Below, one piece after another: positions 39,601 to 48,064 of a DNA stretch of 64,000 nt. The stretch is from assembly GCA_009859145.1 (NCBI GenBank), contig VRVR01000048.1, positions 124,001 to 188,000 on the forward strand, read 5' to 3'. The stretch is from Andalucia godoyi. Taxonomy: Eukaryota; Discoba; Jakobea; Jakobida; Andaluciidae. Position 1 is the stretch's first letter. The number at the start of each line of letters is the position of its first letter. The translations under genes and the position numbers were made by a program. The notes below the pieces were generated by a model that worked only from the letters and a program-made list of their open reading frames with translations, was not told the DNA's origin and did not search any database.

Positions 39601-40930
39601 ATACGCGAGACGACGGCCTGGAGACCTGGAACAACGCCCTGGTGTACGGAATGTGATGCGAATTGGAGAATGTTGTCATTCCGTTTGTAACCGATAGGAC
39701 CAAATCTTCCGAGATTTTCTTGTTTGCGGCTCCGTCGAACAAGAACACCTTCACATGATGCGGTTCTACCCGGCCAACGGCAAATTGGACAGGGGAAAGC
39801 GACAGTACGAAGCGAGTTGCGTCATCCCCTTGTGAATACGGTGGCAGATCCCGTCGACCGCAAAACAAATGTTCTCGGCCGCCATCCCAAGTGAACTGGC
39901 CGTGTCTTGCTGTGTGGAACAGTGGATTCTTGATGGATTCCTTCAGAGACGCAAGAGCTTCTGCAGCTTCATCAAGATTGTCCATATCGTCCTTTTCTCC
40001 AACACCTCCGCTAGAGGACACTTTTTCCTTGGTGCTGAGCATCTGTTCAAAATACGAAGAGTCCCACTTTCCGTCAGTTTGCTTCAAAAACTGCGCGTTC
40101 CTCCGCTTCACTTGCTTCCACTCGGCTCTAAACACTCGGAATGCCTCTTGCACATGCGGGTCCAACGACGTGCGATCAACATCCGGAATTTCCGGGTCAT
40201 CAGCTCCGCCATAACTCGAGGACGAGCTCCCGGCTGAGTCGCTGCGTTTCCTTCCATTCTCTGGACCGCTGCCAATAACCGTGGATGCGCCGCCATGATC
40301 GTGACGAGAAGAGCTCTTGTTAGAGGACATCCGGTGGGTCGGCGGCCTCTCATGACTGTGCACTACCATATCAAACAACGGAATCGTAACATCCTGCATC
40401 TTTGTTCGACGAAGATCATCAATCAGTTCTGCAAACGAGAACTGCGGGCCGACAGCCTCCAGATCCGGGTTCAGAAACCCGCCCTTTGACATGTCTCTTA
40501 GGACATCCTTCTCGGAATCCGCCGACGTTGCAATTGAAGAATGAACGGACACGTCCGAAGCTGCCGAGATGGACGCCACGGACCCAGGAGACAACAGATC
40601 GCTTGACGATCTCAAATGCTCCGGCGCAATCTCCGCGTTTGAAACATTCATATTCTCTATTGCTTCCTCCTCCGCCTCTTCCCCTTCTTCTTCCTGCTCA
40701 TGCCCGTGCTCATGCTCATGCATGTCTGCCTCATTATGACCGTCTTGATCGGACGCTTCCAGACTGGGCTCAGAAACAGACAAGGTCGCCATCGACCCTT
40801 CGATCGCCTCGGACCGCAACGACTCAGTTACAGAAGTCGCCGCAGTTGTAGTCATTGTTGTCGTTCCAGCGTCAGTGTCAGTGTCAGTGTGAATGGCCGT
40901 GGCTGGCTCATCCGCTAAGCCGGCCTCCAT
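33671..40930 (-). CDS. DOCK N-terminal/DHR-1 protein fused to a RasGEF module
   Basis: One uninterrupted exon, ATG at 40930, 2419 residues. Residues 1-180 are low complexity. Around 375-480 is the zizimin/DOCK-C/D N-terminal region (VKVFLFDGAANKKISEDL; LGQVRQPLAWG near 490-500). DHR-1, the C2-like lipid-binding domain, spans about 670-855 (QLYVYPLSVNLSAIKN, SARNIRVDVYF, NFYDELKVTVPLP, HHVLFVFYHVRC). A helical ARM-like stretch runs to about 1950. The DHR-2 Rac/Cdc42 exchange domain expected next is not found. Instead a RasGEF-N module (about 2005-2125, FFLTYRSFMTPRRLLRKLI) and a CDC25 catalytic domain (about 2185-2400, ending in YTGVYLTDLTFIEEGN) follow. It should load GTP on a Ras/Rap-type GTPase at a phosphoinositide membrane. 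Confidence 0.9.
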   Translation of the reverse strand: MEAGLADEPATAIHTDTDTDAGTTTMTTTAATSVTESLRSEAIEGSMATLSVSEPSLEASDQDGHNEADMHEHEHGHEQEEEGEEAEEEAIENMNVSNAEIAPEHLRSSSDLLSPGSVASISAASDVSVHSSIATSADSEKDVLRDMSKGGFLNPDLEAVGPQFSFAELIDDLRRTKMQDVTIPLFDMVVHSHERPPTHRMSSNKSSSRHDHGGASTVIGSGPENGRKRSDSAGSSSSSYGGADDPEIPDVDRTSLDPHVQEAFRVFRAEWKQVKRRNAQFLKQTDGKWDSSYFEQMLSTKEKVSSSGGVGEKDDMDNLDEAAEALASLKESIKNPLFHTARHGQFTWDGGREHLFCGRRDLPPYSQGDDATRFVLSLSPVQFAVGRVEPHHVKVFLFDGAANKKISEDLVLSVTNGMTTFSNSHHIPYTRALFQVSRPSSRVFLCIWIERVLQGSLEVSSKGYSEPACSDRKKVDPDVMRARAMDYCTRLGQVRQPLAWGCVPIFYDTDNGTVLSLHDGILSVSKLYFCPFLSAERFEWNEVFGQSDAFLEQKYKRISARLMLCVTPVLANHLEQMVDLSLAVDEDVAHSMLESTETTVKESDAELIQVNGSDGSPQRKLDEMLPKDKDSTRSRKRSADIALRRWIFEEQLRHSFHFVPEFPVQVPRSPYFHYSHQLYVYPLSVNLSAIKNVSARNIRVDVYFRTDDNVNLLTATMAPTAHNLIDKSNTVRMGSTSVTHHQRVPNFYDELKVTVPLPPNRKHHVLFVFYHVRCKSSLEERDAKDKGDGEEPDSDVLLGYSFLPVSESGIFSDNTYRLPGFRNIKDGYTSAGVQSSMEKIDKAKNLFAVTVCFTSTLYAQDPAVESFYSNVKPLLQSMDMMRKRPAHFLDAAFSSAQQSMTNLRGARFHTLVPYLPVLFNLLFHVMCNVQELSQQPEKTEKPASELGFDSDVTGESPVTSSPVVGGRTRSFSVMNRAPMEAGGSSPNLTTVTANKNLMQKYSQWIEKVQRACFLTALSLLRGCAHVEHDFSRRNAVLASYVQYILDHIPRSDGLSPLQQLEKSRDKKPNELFFVICEQWLKLLLENELSDRPLEMDAWIPGHAFLYTLKTDLVSADADNMFRDATFGNVAGMDSSNPGVSSPSSSASPLNFGDFDSMSNGSSKSSEEMLAQFGLLLLANQQTSWDDSPPIDDVLQWLSFVPNNQTMIASTPLTGDRASVIPAMFEEEDLSFFEDESVIDGNTASHLDDIRQYANTVDGRIVCDLRKPPLKNVPLPLSFTKRYVYPLGTVLKRFSSISNRLIHGLTQGMPRDGDEEAPQTSSDKPRQGVVKQISDSIFAISVQSSDAAKSGAVDDDAIKSSVSPVEETLHFSWFFFDVMIKSMSLHIPVVNAQIAELQSMGLHTEADVRRRQHDELITNFFGNAKIVVAHVVGHVFRMAESSSKIYEQTILAPFVAFFMSSQPSKADILSRRMRSGKKSTYLDPAGAADGPMNVFAALDHGIQHPRCIFERARRINAQVALFLRDLLSLLSLSYCGALVNTYMRYLEDAYSGGVALHAFGLRADVVAILVDHEHFYDYALFSIAGKGDCGMMPTLLPDLVRDSLSISREDLAVLYANKNKSGDEFEHLPLAIDCVRYFYASRVWFVLADHLAKVDFDARVELDRKQLIASYYAPIILDIVLRPSLVSHTKSVALSVGAANRRSSTVSTDPSEVILFNPFHDFRAKSHEMCAVSMCLLWLLENVQTEKVLIPWLQSLSLEQLSNFLFSLSRCASCLCDKAVDDDLRRRACMTISSIFELVIRNFDDKYGATLSVKVPQAMYDDKKAVYGNSPYQEVFRGLFDGATAVLSSLLECFSPQMAPASSAASVGARDASDSSKHQRSMTTFIVPASFTEGDRIRDDYLLVHTLPMFLQVMMKHPFIALFPTSNWRKVVGLILPWTQFSKTATKCLSLLVDPFLEMLARNEEAVMSSSFAQLDDERSIIYDNGNGDNSNGAGDIKAATEDKLVECLTMGAGQDLNFRQVFFLTYRSFMTPRRLLRKLILRFDPFSATCPQSQQTPAQASFSASGSTPLSGSELGSGSPVVSSPMLSINEDDFSAVRLRVCNAIKHWIDKYFYDFSVPLLAILIRFLEEDIGAKYSANTARQLKRALERKLLGFEEEMSLVFKHSPPKSLIPKVHSPSLSILEWSPMEIARQMTLIESELFRKIEPKECLGNAFGKKNKNELAPNIIASVNHFNRASRLIVQWILNEEDVRKRKDVLKRVIEIADCLRSLNNYNGVNEVVSGLGNAAVHRLKKTWEQLPAASDKTYKELETLVAHPYARLREALRNSNPPCVPYTGVYLTDLTFIEEGNKDVVTEHELINFGKRRQVARVIMEMRTYQQTPYHFEEVPFLRDFLKYAPIQEENELWKVSLVREPRDKR

Positions 40931-41381
40931 TATGACTGCCACTTGTCCACTCTCAAAACGTTAAAAAATTACTTTAAAGCAAAAAGAAAAAACAATAACA
41001 GTTATATATATATGTGAAGATAATACAAATGAAGAAGAGAAGATGGATTAAAACGAAACCAAAAAAATAAAATCTGCGCACTGTCAGAGAGAGGCTTCTC
41101 ATTCGGCAGAGCCTGCAGAGCTCGGAGAAGGTTGGGAACTCGGACAGTGAAAACAACAGAGGGCTTGATGCCTTGATGCTCATTTTTCGGGATCCGCACA
41201 CTACAGTAGGCGACACAGCAAACCTGCATCTTTCCACGTTCAATTGATTCGGTGCTTATCGCCAGTCTGTTTCTTTCTCTTTCTGCTATAGCTACTTCAG
41301 CTCCAACAACAACAACAACAGCAACAACAACAAGAAGTAGTAGTAGTGGTAGTAGTAGTAGTAGTAGTAGTAGTAGGAATA
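40931..41381. promoter_or_regulatory. Divergent spacer between DOCK-RasGEF and SFT2
   Basis: 451 nt. It is AT-rich next to the DOCK-RasGEF start (40960-41070), and (CAA)n then (TAG)n triplets run up to the SFT2 start at 41303-41376. No gene. Confidence 0.5.
41303..41376 (+). repeat. (CAA)n and (GTA)n trinucleotide repeats
   Basis: CAACAACAACAACA-type units are followed by about twelve AGT triplets ending 6 nt before the SFT2 ATG, so they lie in its 5' leader. Confidence 0.9.
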
Positions 41382-41888
41382 ATGCTGCCCTCCATGGATT
41401 CTGTAAAGGGGTTTCTTGGCCTCGGCGAGCCGGAGCCCGTTCGGGAGCCGTCGCTTCTGAATGACATCAACGACGCACTAACAATGTCGCGCACACAGCG
41501 GTTTTACGGGTTTCTCATATGTATGAGTGCGGGACTTCTGTGTTCTTTTCTGGCAGCTCTGTATCTGCCGTCGATCATTGTGAATCCACGCAAATTCGCA
41601 CTTGTGTACACGCTGGGGAATGTCCTGTCGATTGGATCCACAATGTTTCTCGTCGGACCATGGGAGCAACTGCGAAAGATGATGGCACCGACCAGGCTCG
41701 GGGCAACCGTTGTGTACGTTGTCAGCCTCGGACTGACGCTCTACTGCGCACTTGTCCTCCATTCGTCAGGACTGACCCTCGTGTGCTTGGTCATCCAGAT
41801 TGCCGCTATGATCTGGTATGCTCTGTCGTACGTACCGTTCGGGCGGCAACTCTGCACCATGTGCTGTGAAAACGCAATGGACATCTAA
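41382..41888 (+). CDS. SFT2-family Golgi membrane protein
   Basis: Small four-helix membrane protein of the SFT2/GOT1 type, acting in endosome-to-Golgi vesicle fusion. The ATG at 41382 follows the AGT repeat; a second ATG at 41394 is possible. The 168 residues have a cytosolic N-terminus with an LTMSRTQRFYGF block, then four hydrophobic helices (about 44-65, 72-94, 106-126, 131-150). The first helix entry, the short FLVGPWEQLRKM loop and the final WYALSYVPFGR stretch fit the SFT2 pattern. A poly(A) signal follows the stop by about 45 nt. Convergent with the PAS-cyclase gene. Confidence 0.9.
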   Translation: MLPSMDSVKGFLGLGEPEPVREPSLLNDINDALTMSRTQRFYGFLICMSAGLLCSFLAALYLPSIIVNPRKFALVYTLGNVLSIGSTMFLVGPWEQLRKMMAPTRLGATVVYVVSLGLTLYCALVLHSSGLTLVCLVIQIAAMIWYALSYVPFGRQLCTMCCENAMDI

Positions 41889-41933
41889 TTTATGCAAAAC
41901 TCTTTTTCTTTTTAATTCTTCATAATAAATACT

Positions 41934-41939
41934 GGTATA
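41934..41939 (+). terminator. Polyadenylation signal of SFT2
   Basis: AATAAA 46 nt after the SFT2 stop codon, within an AT-rich stretch. Confidence 0.6.
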
Positions 41940-42057
41940 TGTATATTAAACAAGCCAACTTCGGTGCCAAGAAATCGTTTTCGGACGTCGTCGTTCGGTC
42001 CTTTCCGTTCTAAGAATGTTCGGTGTGACAACAGCCCCCCTCCCCCCGCGCCACTTT

Positions 42058-44535
42058 CTATGCGAGAAGAGAAGAATCCGTCTTGATCGGCGTCTGGGGT
42101 TCCAGAGCATACATGGAAGACTCCGGAGTGCCGCCTTGCGCGCTGTTGGGGGTTTCAACATCGGCACCGATCTTCTGGCTTGAAGAGAGCAGCTGCAACC
42201 CGTCATCCCCGTCTGTTGCAGTTGCTTCATCAACGGCGATGAATTCCTTGTCGGACTTCTCCTCGGTGTCTGTGATGCTTCCCGTTTCTGCAAATGAAGA
42301 GCGATTAAACCCGGGAATGTACGCAGAGTCCACACTAGACAACAGGCTCAGCTGGCCGGACGCACCATCCCCAAGTTGGCGGTGCTGATGACGGCCGTTC
42401 GGCGTCGAAAAAGACTCTCCAAGAGCAACAGAGTCTCGTTCTATGCGGCCATACTCGCCTTCCTCGGCGTGTTGTTGGCTGTCGCAGCCAATCAGCCAGT
42501 ACGTGCGCACGGTCCCTTTTCCCTTGACAGCAACCTCGCCACGCAGCTCAACATTCCAGCCACGTTGCTCCAGTGCTATTGCGGCGTCTTGGGACAGCTG
42601 CACCCGGCCTGCGGAGCCGGTGGACTCCATGCGCGATGCGAAGTTGCACGCATCTCCAAAGACATCCAGCATGGGCTTGTTCCTTGAGAGCACCGCGCCC
42701 ATGACGTGTCCAATGTGCATTCCTACGCGAATCGCAATGCATGTTCCGTGCCGCTCATTGTATCGTTGGATATCATGAATCACAGCCAGTGCAAACCTCG
42801 CCATTGCACTGATATCATGCTCCCTAGAAATGCCCTTCAAACACGCGGCCATGTACGCATCACCAATGGTCTTGATCTTTTCGACCCCAAATTCCTCCGC
42901 ACGATCGTCAAACATTCCAAAAATCTCTGCAAGCATCTGGGTCACTTCGTGAGGGGCCATTTTGGATGATAGGGAAGTGAATCCAACCATATCCGTGAAC
43001 AAGATTGTGGAGTTTTCCAGGCGCTCCGAGATTGTATCGACAGTGGGATCCTTAAGCATGCGCTCGGCAACCCTTGTCGGTAGAGTGGTCGAAAGAAGTG
43101 CAGCCATTGCTCTTGCTTGCTCTGCACGCTTCCGGTTTGAAATGTCTCTGACAATCGCTGCAAAGATGCGCGACGATTGCCCTGTTCCAATTGAGATGTC
43201 TGAGAGCGTAAGTTCGCACGGAATGAACGATCCGTCTGCTTTCTTGACGTCTCGTTCCCACGCACCCTTTCCAATTCTCAGAGCAACCCCTGTGTCCAAG
43301 TAGCGCTGCACATAGGACGCGTGGGACTTTGCCAAGTCATCGTCCATGAGCACGCTCACGTTCTGACCGACCAACGAATCAACCGAGTCGTAACCCAGCA
43401 TCCGCACGCCCGCTGGATTGATACTCAAGATCACCGAGTTGGCGTCCATAGTGATGATCGCATCCGATGCAGCCTCGAAAATCGCCCGAGCACGGACTGC
43501 GGTCGCTCGCGAGTTCGTCACATCCTCAATCACCAAGCATGCACACATGTTTCCTTGAACATCAATGCGGGACACGTGCACCTCGGCAAGAAACTCGCTA
43601 CCGTCTTTTTTCGTCCCGGAAACCTCCATTGTTTTCGTCCCCAAATTCTCTTCCTCGACTTCCTTCTCTGCATGTTTCACTTGCTCTGAACCCGAAGAGG
43701 GCGACGCGTTGACGTGCAGCCCAGTCGCCGCTGCATCTGCATGCAAATGTCTGGGATACAGATCTCCCATAAGCTCGGAAAGTGGTTTTCCAATCACATT
43801 GTCGATCTTTGCACCCAAACACTCGCTCTCCGAATACCCCGTGATTCTTGTGATGGCGTGATTGACCGTCTGAATCCTCGACGAGACCGTGTCCACAACC
43901 ACGATTCCATTGGGCGATGCGTCCAGTACTGCTTTTGCTCGTGCTTCTGACGCAATAACATCTTCCCTGACCTTTGTGACCTGTGCGTTGTCTCTTACAA
44001 TGCCCGTGAAATACGACTCACCATTAACGATTGTTTCCGACACACTTAATGCAATCGGCACCAATTCTCCGTCTTTTGTCACGCCCGTGACCTCCCGTGT
44101 GCGTCCGACGACACGCTTCACACCCGTCTGGAGGTATCTCTGCAGATACCCATTGTGCCGTGATCTGTGCGGCTCCGGGCACAGCATCGAGATGTTCTGC
44201 GACACAAGCTCCTCCACAGCATATCCAAAAAACCGCATCGTTGCCTTGTTTGCATTCAAAATCACGCCTTCCTGGCTAATCACAATCACTGCATCCGGCA
44301 GGTCGTCAAGCAAATGCGAGTCCGTGTCCGGCGACACGCTGAAGGAAGACCCCGTCGACAGCTTGGATCGGTTCCGAGGAATCGATCCACCTCTACTATC
44401 TCCATCGCTCAGAACCACCGAGTCACTCCGACCACCACCTCCACTTCCTCCACTTCCTCCACCTCCCGCAGACGCTCCACCTTCTCTCGTCGAACTTGGC
44501 TCCGCCACAGCCTGCTTCGAGCCACACGCACCCAT
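42058..44535 (-). CDS. Adenylyl cyclase with three PAS domains and acylated N-terminus
   Basis: The ATG at 44535 begins MGACGSKQ, a textbook N-myristoylation signal with an adjacent Cys for palmitoylation; the longer frame is ignored. Of 825 residues, three PAS domains lie at about 73-190, 195-340 and 345-465, followed by a signalling helix and a class III cyclase domain at 508-680. Metal-binding Asp515 (FTDMVGFTS) and Asp559 (KTIGDAY), ATP-selecting Lys555 and Asp624 (LDVFGDACNFASRM), and transition-state Asn631 and Arg635 are all present, so it should make cAMP. The tail (680-825) is low complexity. The PAS domains lack obvious flavin or heme motifs, so the stimulus is unknown. Likely anchored on the inner face of the membrane. 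Confidence 0.93.
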   Translation of the reverse strand: MGACGSKQAVAEPSSTREGGASAGGGGSGGSGGGGRSDSVVLSDGDSRGGSIPRNRSKLSTGSSFSVSPDTDSHLLDDLPDAVIVISQEGVILNANKATMRFFGYAVEELVSQNISMLCPEPHRSRHNGYLQRYLQTGVKRVVGRTREVTGVTKDGELVPIALSVSETIVNGESYFTGIVRDNAQVTKVREDVIASEARAKAVLDASPNGIVVVDTVSSRIQTVNHAITRITGYSESECLGAKIDNVIGKPLSELMGDLYPRHLHADAAATGLHVNASPSSGSEQVKHAEKEVEEENLGTKTMEVSGTKKDGSEFLAEVHVSRIDVQGNMCACLVIEDVTNSRATAVRARAIFEAASDAIITMDANSVILSINPAGVRMLGYDSVDSLVGQNVSVLMDDDLAKSHASYVQRYLDTGVALRIGKGAWERDVKKADGSFIPCELTLSDISIGTGQSSRIFAAIVRDISNRKRAEQARAMAALLSTTLPTRVAERMLKDPTVDTISERLENSTILFTDMVGFTSLSSKMAPHEVTQMLAEIFGMFDDRAEEFGVEKIKTIGDAYMAACLKGISREHDISAMARFALAVIHDIQRYNERHGTCIAIRVGMHIGHVMGAVLSRNKPMLDVFGDACNFASRMESTGSAGRVQLSQDAAIALEQRGWNVELRGEVAVKGKGTVRTYWLIGCDSQQHAEEGEYGRIERDSVALGESFSTPNGRHQHRQLGDGASGQLSLLSSVDSAYIPGFNRSSFAETGSITDTEEKSDKEFIAVDEATATDGDDGLQLLSSSQKIGADVETPNSAQGGTPESSMYALEPQTPIKTDSSLLA

Positions 44536-45198
44536 GCCTTTCTCCACTACCTCTCTAAACAAATGTATATGAAATAAATAAAGACTGCGGATTCGATGGA
44601 CGAAAGGAAAACAAACAAACAAAACAATACAAAAAGACGAAATATCGATGACAGAACGACTCTCAACGCTCAAGAATGAATGAAATTAGACAAGTAAAGC
44701 ATGCTTTTGTACTTTTAATAGAAAAGGAAAATGATCCGAGAAAAAAAAAGCCGAAAAGAAAAAGTACGACTGGCAGTTTTGTACGTAGTGAAGTCTAGAA
44801 TTTCTTCATTCTTCACATTCCTCCAACGTTCAGTTTTTTGAATGTTGAATTGATTGGAGAAATGTGTTGGGTGCGATGACCCTTTGACTGCAGAGTTGGT
44901 GCTCGACCCAAATTGGATCTGTCTTTGGTGACAGCTTGACCGATGATGATCAAGAATGATTTCATGTTTTTGGCAAGCGGGGAATTCTATGTTTTATTTT
45001 TGCCTTTCATGCACGGATCAGCACAGTACAAGGAGACTCAAGCGCGAAAAGTCGTGTCTCGGGAAAATACGCGAGAGAGTTTGGAATAGGTGGAATAGGT
45101 TACCAAAGCCAAATCCATCAACAATAAAATATTCAACAACAACAGCAGCAGCAGCAACAACAACAACAAAGGGAATGAATCAAAACAAACAAACCAAA
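44536..45198. other. Intergenic spacer with (CAA)/(CAG) repeat
   Basis: 663 nt upstream of the PAS-cyclase start. AT-rich near 44560-44760; CAA/CAG triplets at 45128-45168. No gene is supported. Confidence 0.45.
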
Positions 45199-46095
45199 TT
45201 AGGATTCTTTGACGGTGACTGCGGTTCGCATGGACTTGAAGCGGTACGGAGTTGTCCACTTCAGGTTATCGGCATGGAGTCGGTGATCCCATTCTCTTGA
45301 CTTTTGCTCTTGAAGTTCGAGGGGGTCGGAGGACCGGAATGGGGCAGGGTTGATGGGTTGAGGGGCGGCAGAAGGCACCTTCCATTCCTTTTTGGGAGGA
45401 GCGGAGGTCGGGGCGCCGACGCCAAGGGATCGGGAGTTGGCGGGAGTGCTGAGGCTGCGAATGCCATGGAGGCGGGGTTTGTGGCTGGATGGGGATAGCG
45501 GCTTGACGGACGGTTCAAACAAGCGGGCTTGTTTGCCGGCGGTCGACTGGTAGGAAAACTCCCGGTTATGGTGCAGCGATCGGACAATTTGCCGGTGTTG
45601 CGCAAGTTGGCGGCGGGCAGCTTCTTCCACCGCAGCCTGTTTGGGCGACAAGAAGGCAACCGGGACCGTTTTAGGAGCCGTGAACGACCGCGCGGCAGCC
45701 GAAGCTGAGGACGGTCGGGAATTTTCCGTCTTGAAAAGGCGGCGATCCGGAAGCGGGCCTTGCGGAATATATCCATATGCAGAAGTGCTGTGTATTCCCT
45801 TTTGGGTAGTGGGTGACGACGCGCTGACAAATCCACGCGCTGTCACAAACCTCTTCCGGTCGTCCGCTCGCCGTTGTTCGTCTCCCGCTGTCCGCCCCGC
45901 AGTGTACGGAACATTGACGTTGATCGATGCATGCCAAAGTTGGATTGGCGGAACCCCCGCCTTGAACGGCTTTCCGTCACGCCCATGCTGCGACGGGCTG
46001 TTCTCCTGGCTCGGCACTCCATGAGGCCCCACATACCCAAACAAGCCGTACAAGTCCATATCGCTCTTTCTCTGTAATTGTGCCTCCATCGTCAT
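45199..46095 (-). CDS. Hypothetical basic, proline-rich protein
   Basis: 298 residues from the ATG at 46095, single exon. It is rich in P, S, A, R and Q with little predicted fold. Short blocks stand out: LYGLFGYVGPHGVPS, VPPIQLWHASINVNVPYT, and near the end REWDHRLHADNLKWTTPYRF. A central helix (EEAARRQLAQHRQIVRSL) is possible. Such short aromatic-proline blocks in basic proteins are common in microtubule- and cilium-associated proteins of protists, but no family is recognised. The G+C-rich body differs from the AT-rich flanks, which supports real coding. Confidence 0.65.
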   Translation of the reverse strand: MTMEAQLQRKSDMDLYGLFGYVGPHGVPSQENSPSQHGRDGKPFKAGVPPIQLWHASINVNVPYTAGRTAGDEQRRADDRKRFVTARGFVSASSPTTQKGIHSTSAYGYIPQGPLPDRRLFKTENSRPSSASAAARSFTAPKTVPVAFLSPKQAAVEEAARRQLAQHRQIVRSLHHNREFSYQSTAGKQARLFEPSVKPLSPSSHKPRLHGIRSLSTPANSRSLGVGAPTSAPPKKEWKVPSAAPQPINPAPFRSSDPLELQEQKSREWDHRLHADNLKWTTPYRFKSMRTAVTVKES

Positions 46096-46678
46096 TTCTC
46101 TCGTACTTCCAAATTCTCTCCGGTTCCTTTTCTTCTTCTCTTTCTTGGATGGTGTTTCTTCAGCACTATGCGTGTGTTGTAATGCAATTTCAGCTGCGAA
46201 TTCTCTTTCTCCTCCTTTCTATTACAAACTCGACAACTCTTTTCTTCTTTCTTTTCTGATTGGTGAAATGAAACCGCAAAACTAAGAGAACATAAACAGA
46301 AGAAAGACGAAAAAGGAAAGGAAAGGAAAAAACAAAACACACAGAGTCCAAAGCTGTTGGTTGCTTTTTTTTTTGGTTTTTTTAGCGGTGCTCCCCAAAC
46401 TCCCATCCAACGGTTGTCTCAAGTGATGCTGGATGCACCACCCCCCTGGCTTTTCCTGCCAGATGAAGGGGTCGAGCGGGCAACTACAGCAGCAGCAATC
46501 AGCAAGTACTGTAACACAAGGGCATCGAGTATTTTGTCATGTTTCCGACCCACAAACCCGCACCAGAGCCAACGGAAAAGAGAGAGAGAGAGAGAGAGAG
46601 AGGGGAGACGAAAGAAGAGAGAGAGAGAGAGAGAGAGGGAAGCAATGAAACGATACGTCATCGCCGACGGAGGATCGG
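46096..46678. other. Spacer with (GA)n repeats
   Basis: 583 nt between two minus-strand genes. (GA)n runs at 46579-46604 and 46616-46640, T-rich stretches near 46360-46385. Overlapping ORFs are products of simple sequence. Confidence 0.5.
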
Positions 46679-47794
46679 TTAAGAAGGAGGGTAGCTTTCG
46701 GCGCCGAGAAATTCGGCAAGGAAGCCGTTGCGGTCTGCGGCAGCATGGACGGTCGCTAGGGCTGCGGCGGCGACCCGCGCCTTTGCAGCCTCTGCGTCCT
46801 TTCGGATGAGCTTGACGGCGATGACGGCGGCTCTCGTGGCAGAGGCGACAGCAATGGAAAAGAGAGAAGCTGCAAGCGGCCCGCCAATGGGGAAGGACAG
46901 CAAAACCGAGCGCATGAGCCGCGCGGCAATCGATGCAGCGATCGCGATCGAGAGTCCCGAGGTGGAGTCGCGGACCCGGTCGCACGAATTGCTGCATCGC
47001 GACACGACATGGACAATGACGGACATCACAAAGAACCGCAACACCGCCAGCGCGAGGTCCAGCAGCGCCACTGCCGTCGATGCTGCAGTTCCCAGCGCAT
47101 CCTCCGCCCGCTCCAGAAGGTCCGAAATCGATGCCACGGACGACATGGCACCTGCGGCTGACGATGCTGGTTGCACCACCGCTGCCGCTGGTGAGGCAGA
47201 GAGCATCGCAGGAGTCGATTCCCAGATCCACGACCACCATCCCGACACATTCCTGCTGCCATTGTTACTGCCATTGGTATAGCCATTCTTCAAGCTGCTG
47301 CAGCTGTAGGAGCTGTTGTTGCCATTCAAGGCGGCCAGTGGATGATGAGGAAGACTACAGTCGCCGTCAGCAAGATGCGCACGATGAGACTGCACGACGG
47401 CCGTGATGCGGCTCCACAGATCCGCGAACGAAATGGCAGGCGGGGTCGCGGCAGTCGGGAATTCTCCTCGAAATGGAATGCTTGATGTGAGCGATGTGTC
47501 CGGCCACAGCTGCCGAAGGACCGAAACTGCCGCCGTACTCTGGCTCCTCGTTTTACTCTTGCCGTCGCCGCTACGGCCGCTGCTGCCATTCGCACTCGCC
47601 GTGGAGGCCGTGGTGGAGGCCGTGGTGGTGGTCGTCGTCGCTGAGGTTGTCGACATCTGCATCAGAGGGGATGGACTGGATTGCGGCAGCGCATCTGGCC
47701 CCGCATTGGAAAACGGAGCAGCGGCCGTAGAAGCATCCAGATCGGTTGGGACCAGGTGCCGCAGCACACTTGCCAATCGCCAAACACCGCTCAT
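46679..47794 (-). CDS. Hypothetical protein with hydrophobic Ala-rich C-terminus
   Basis: The ATG at 47794 (MSGVWRLASVLRHL) is chosen; the longer frame starts with TTG. Of 371 residues, the first 40 could be an amphipathic or organelle-targeting segment. Residues 45-90 are S/T/A-rich. Middle blocks include LRQLWPDTSLTSSIPF, FADLWSRITAVV and SGWWSWIWEST. The last 140 residues are Ala/Val/Leu-rich and may hold two or three membrane helices (near 255-280 and 290-345). No family is recognised. A mitochondrial or other membrane protein is the best guess. Confidence 0.55.
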   Translation of the reverse strand: MSGVWRLASVLRHLVPTDLDASTAAAPFSNAGPDALPQSSPSPLMQMSTTSATTTTTTASTTASTASANGSSGRSGDGKSKTRSQSTAAVSVLRQLWPDTSLTSSIPFRGEFPTAATPPAISFADLWSRITAVVQSHRAHLADGDCSLPHHPLAALNGNNSSYSCSSLKNGYTNGSNNGSRNVSGWWSWIWESTPAMLSASPAAAVVQPASSAAGAMSSVASISDLLERAEDALGTAASTAVALLDLALAVLRFFVMSVIVHVVSRCSNSCDRVRDSTSGLSIAIAASIAARLMRSVLLSFPIGGPLAASLFSIAVASATRAAVIAVKLIRKDAEAAKARVAAAALATVHAAADRNGFLAEFLGAESYPPS

Positions 47795-48064
47795 TGCCCT
47801 TCCCGCCCTGTAGTGCCTCTGATTCTGCACATCACCAGAAAAAAAGAAGACGACGAAGAAAAAAATAAATAATAATAATGAAAATAAGAAAGAAAGAGGA
47901 AAGAAACAAACCAAACCAAAACAAAAAGAGGTTCAATTGGATGCTGCAATCGTGTGCTTCTGTCGACTGTAGAGCGTCGCTAAAAATCATTATTTATGTA
48001 TATATTTTTTTACAGTAGATGGTGAGGAGTGATACTGTGAACGAGTGGAGTATCATGGAGGGTG

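Noticed and set aside
46419-47240. 273-codon minus-strand ORF overlapping the Ala-rich hypothetical gene
   Set aside because: It is out of frame with the better ORF, Cys/Arg-rich in a way typical of shadow frames, and its C-terminus is only a (GA)n repeat product.
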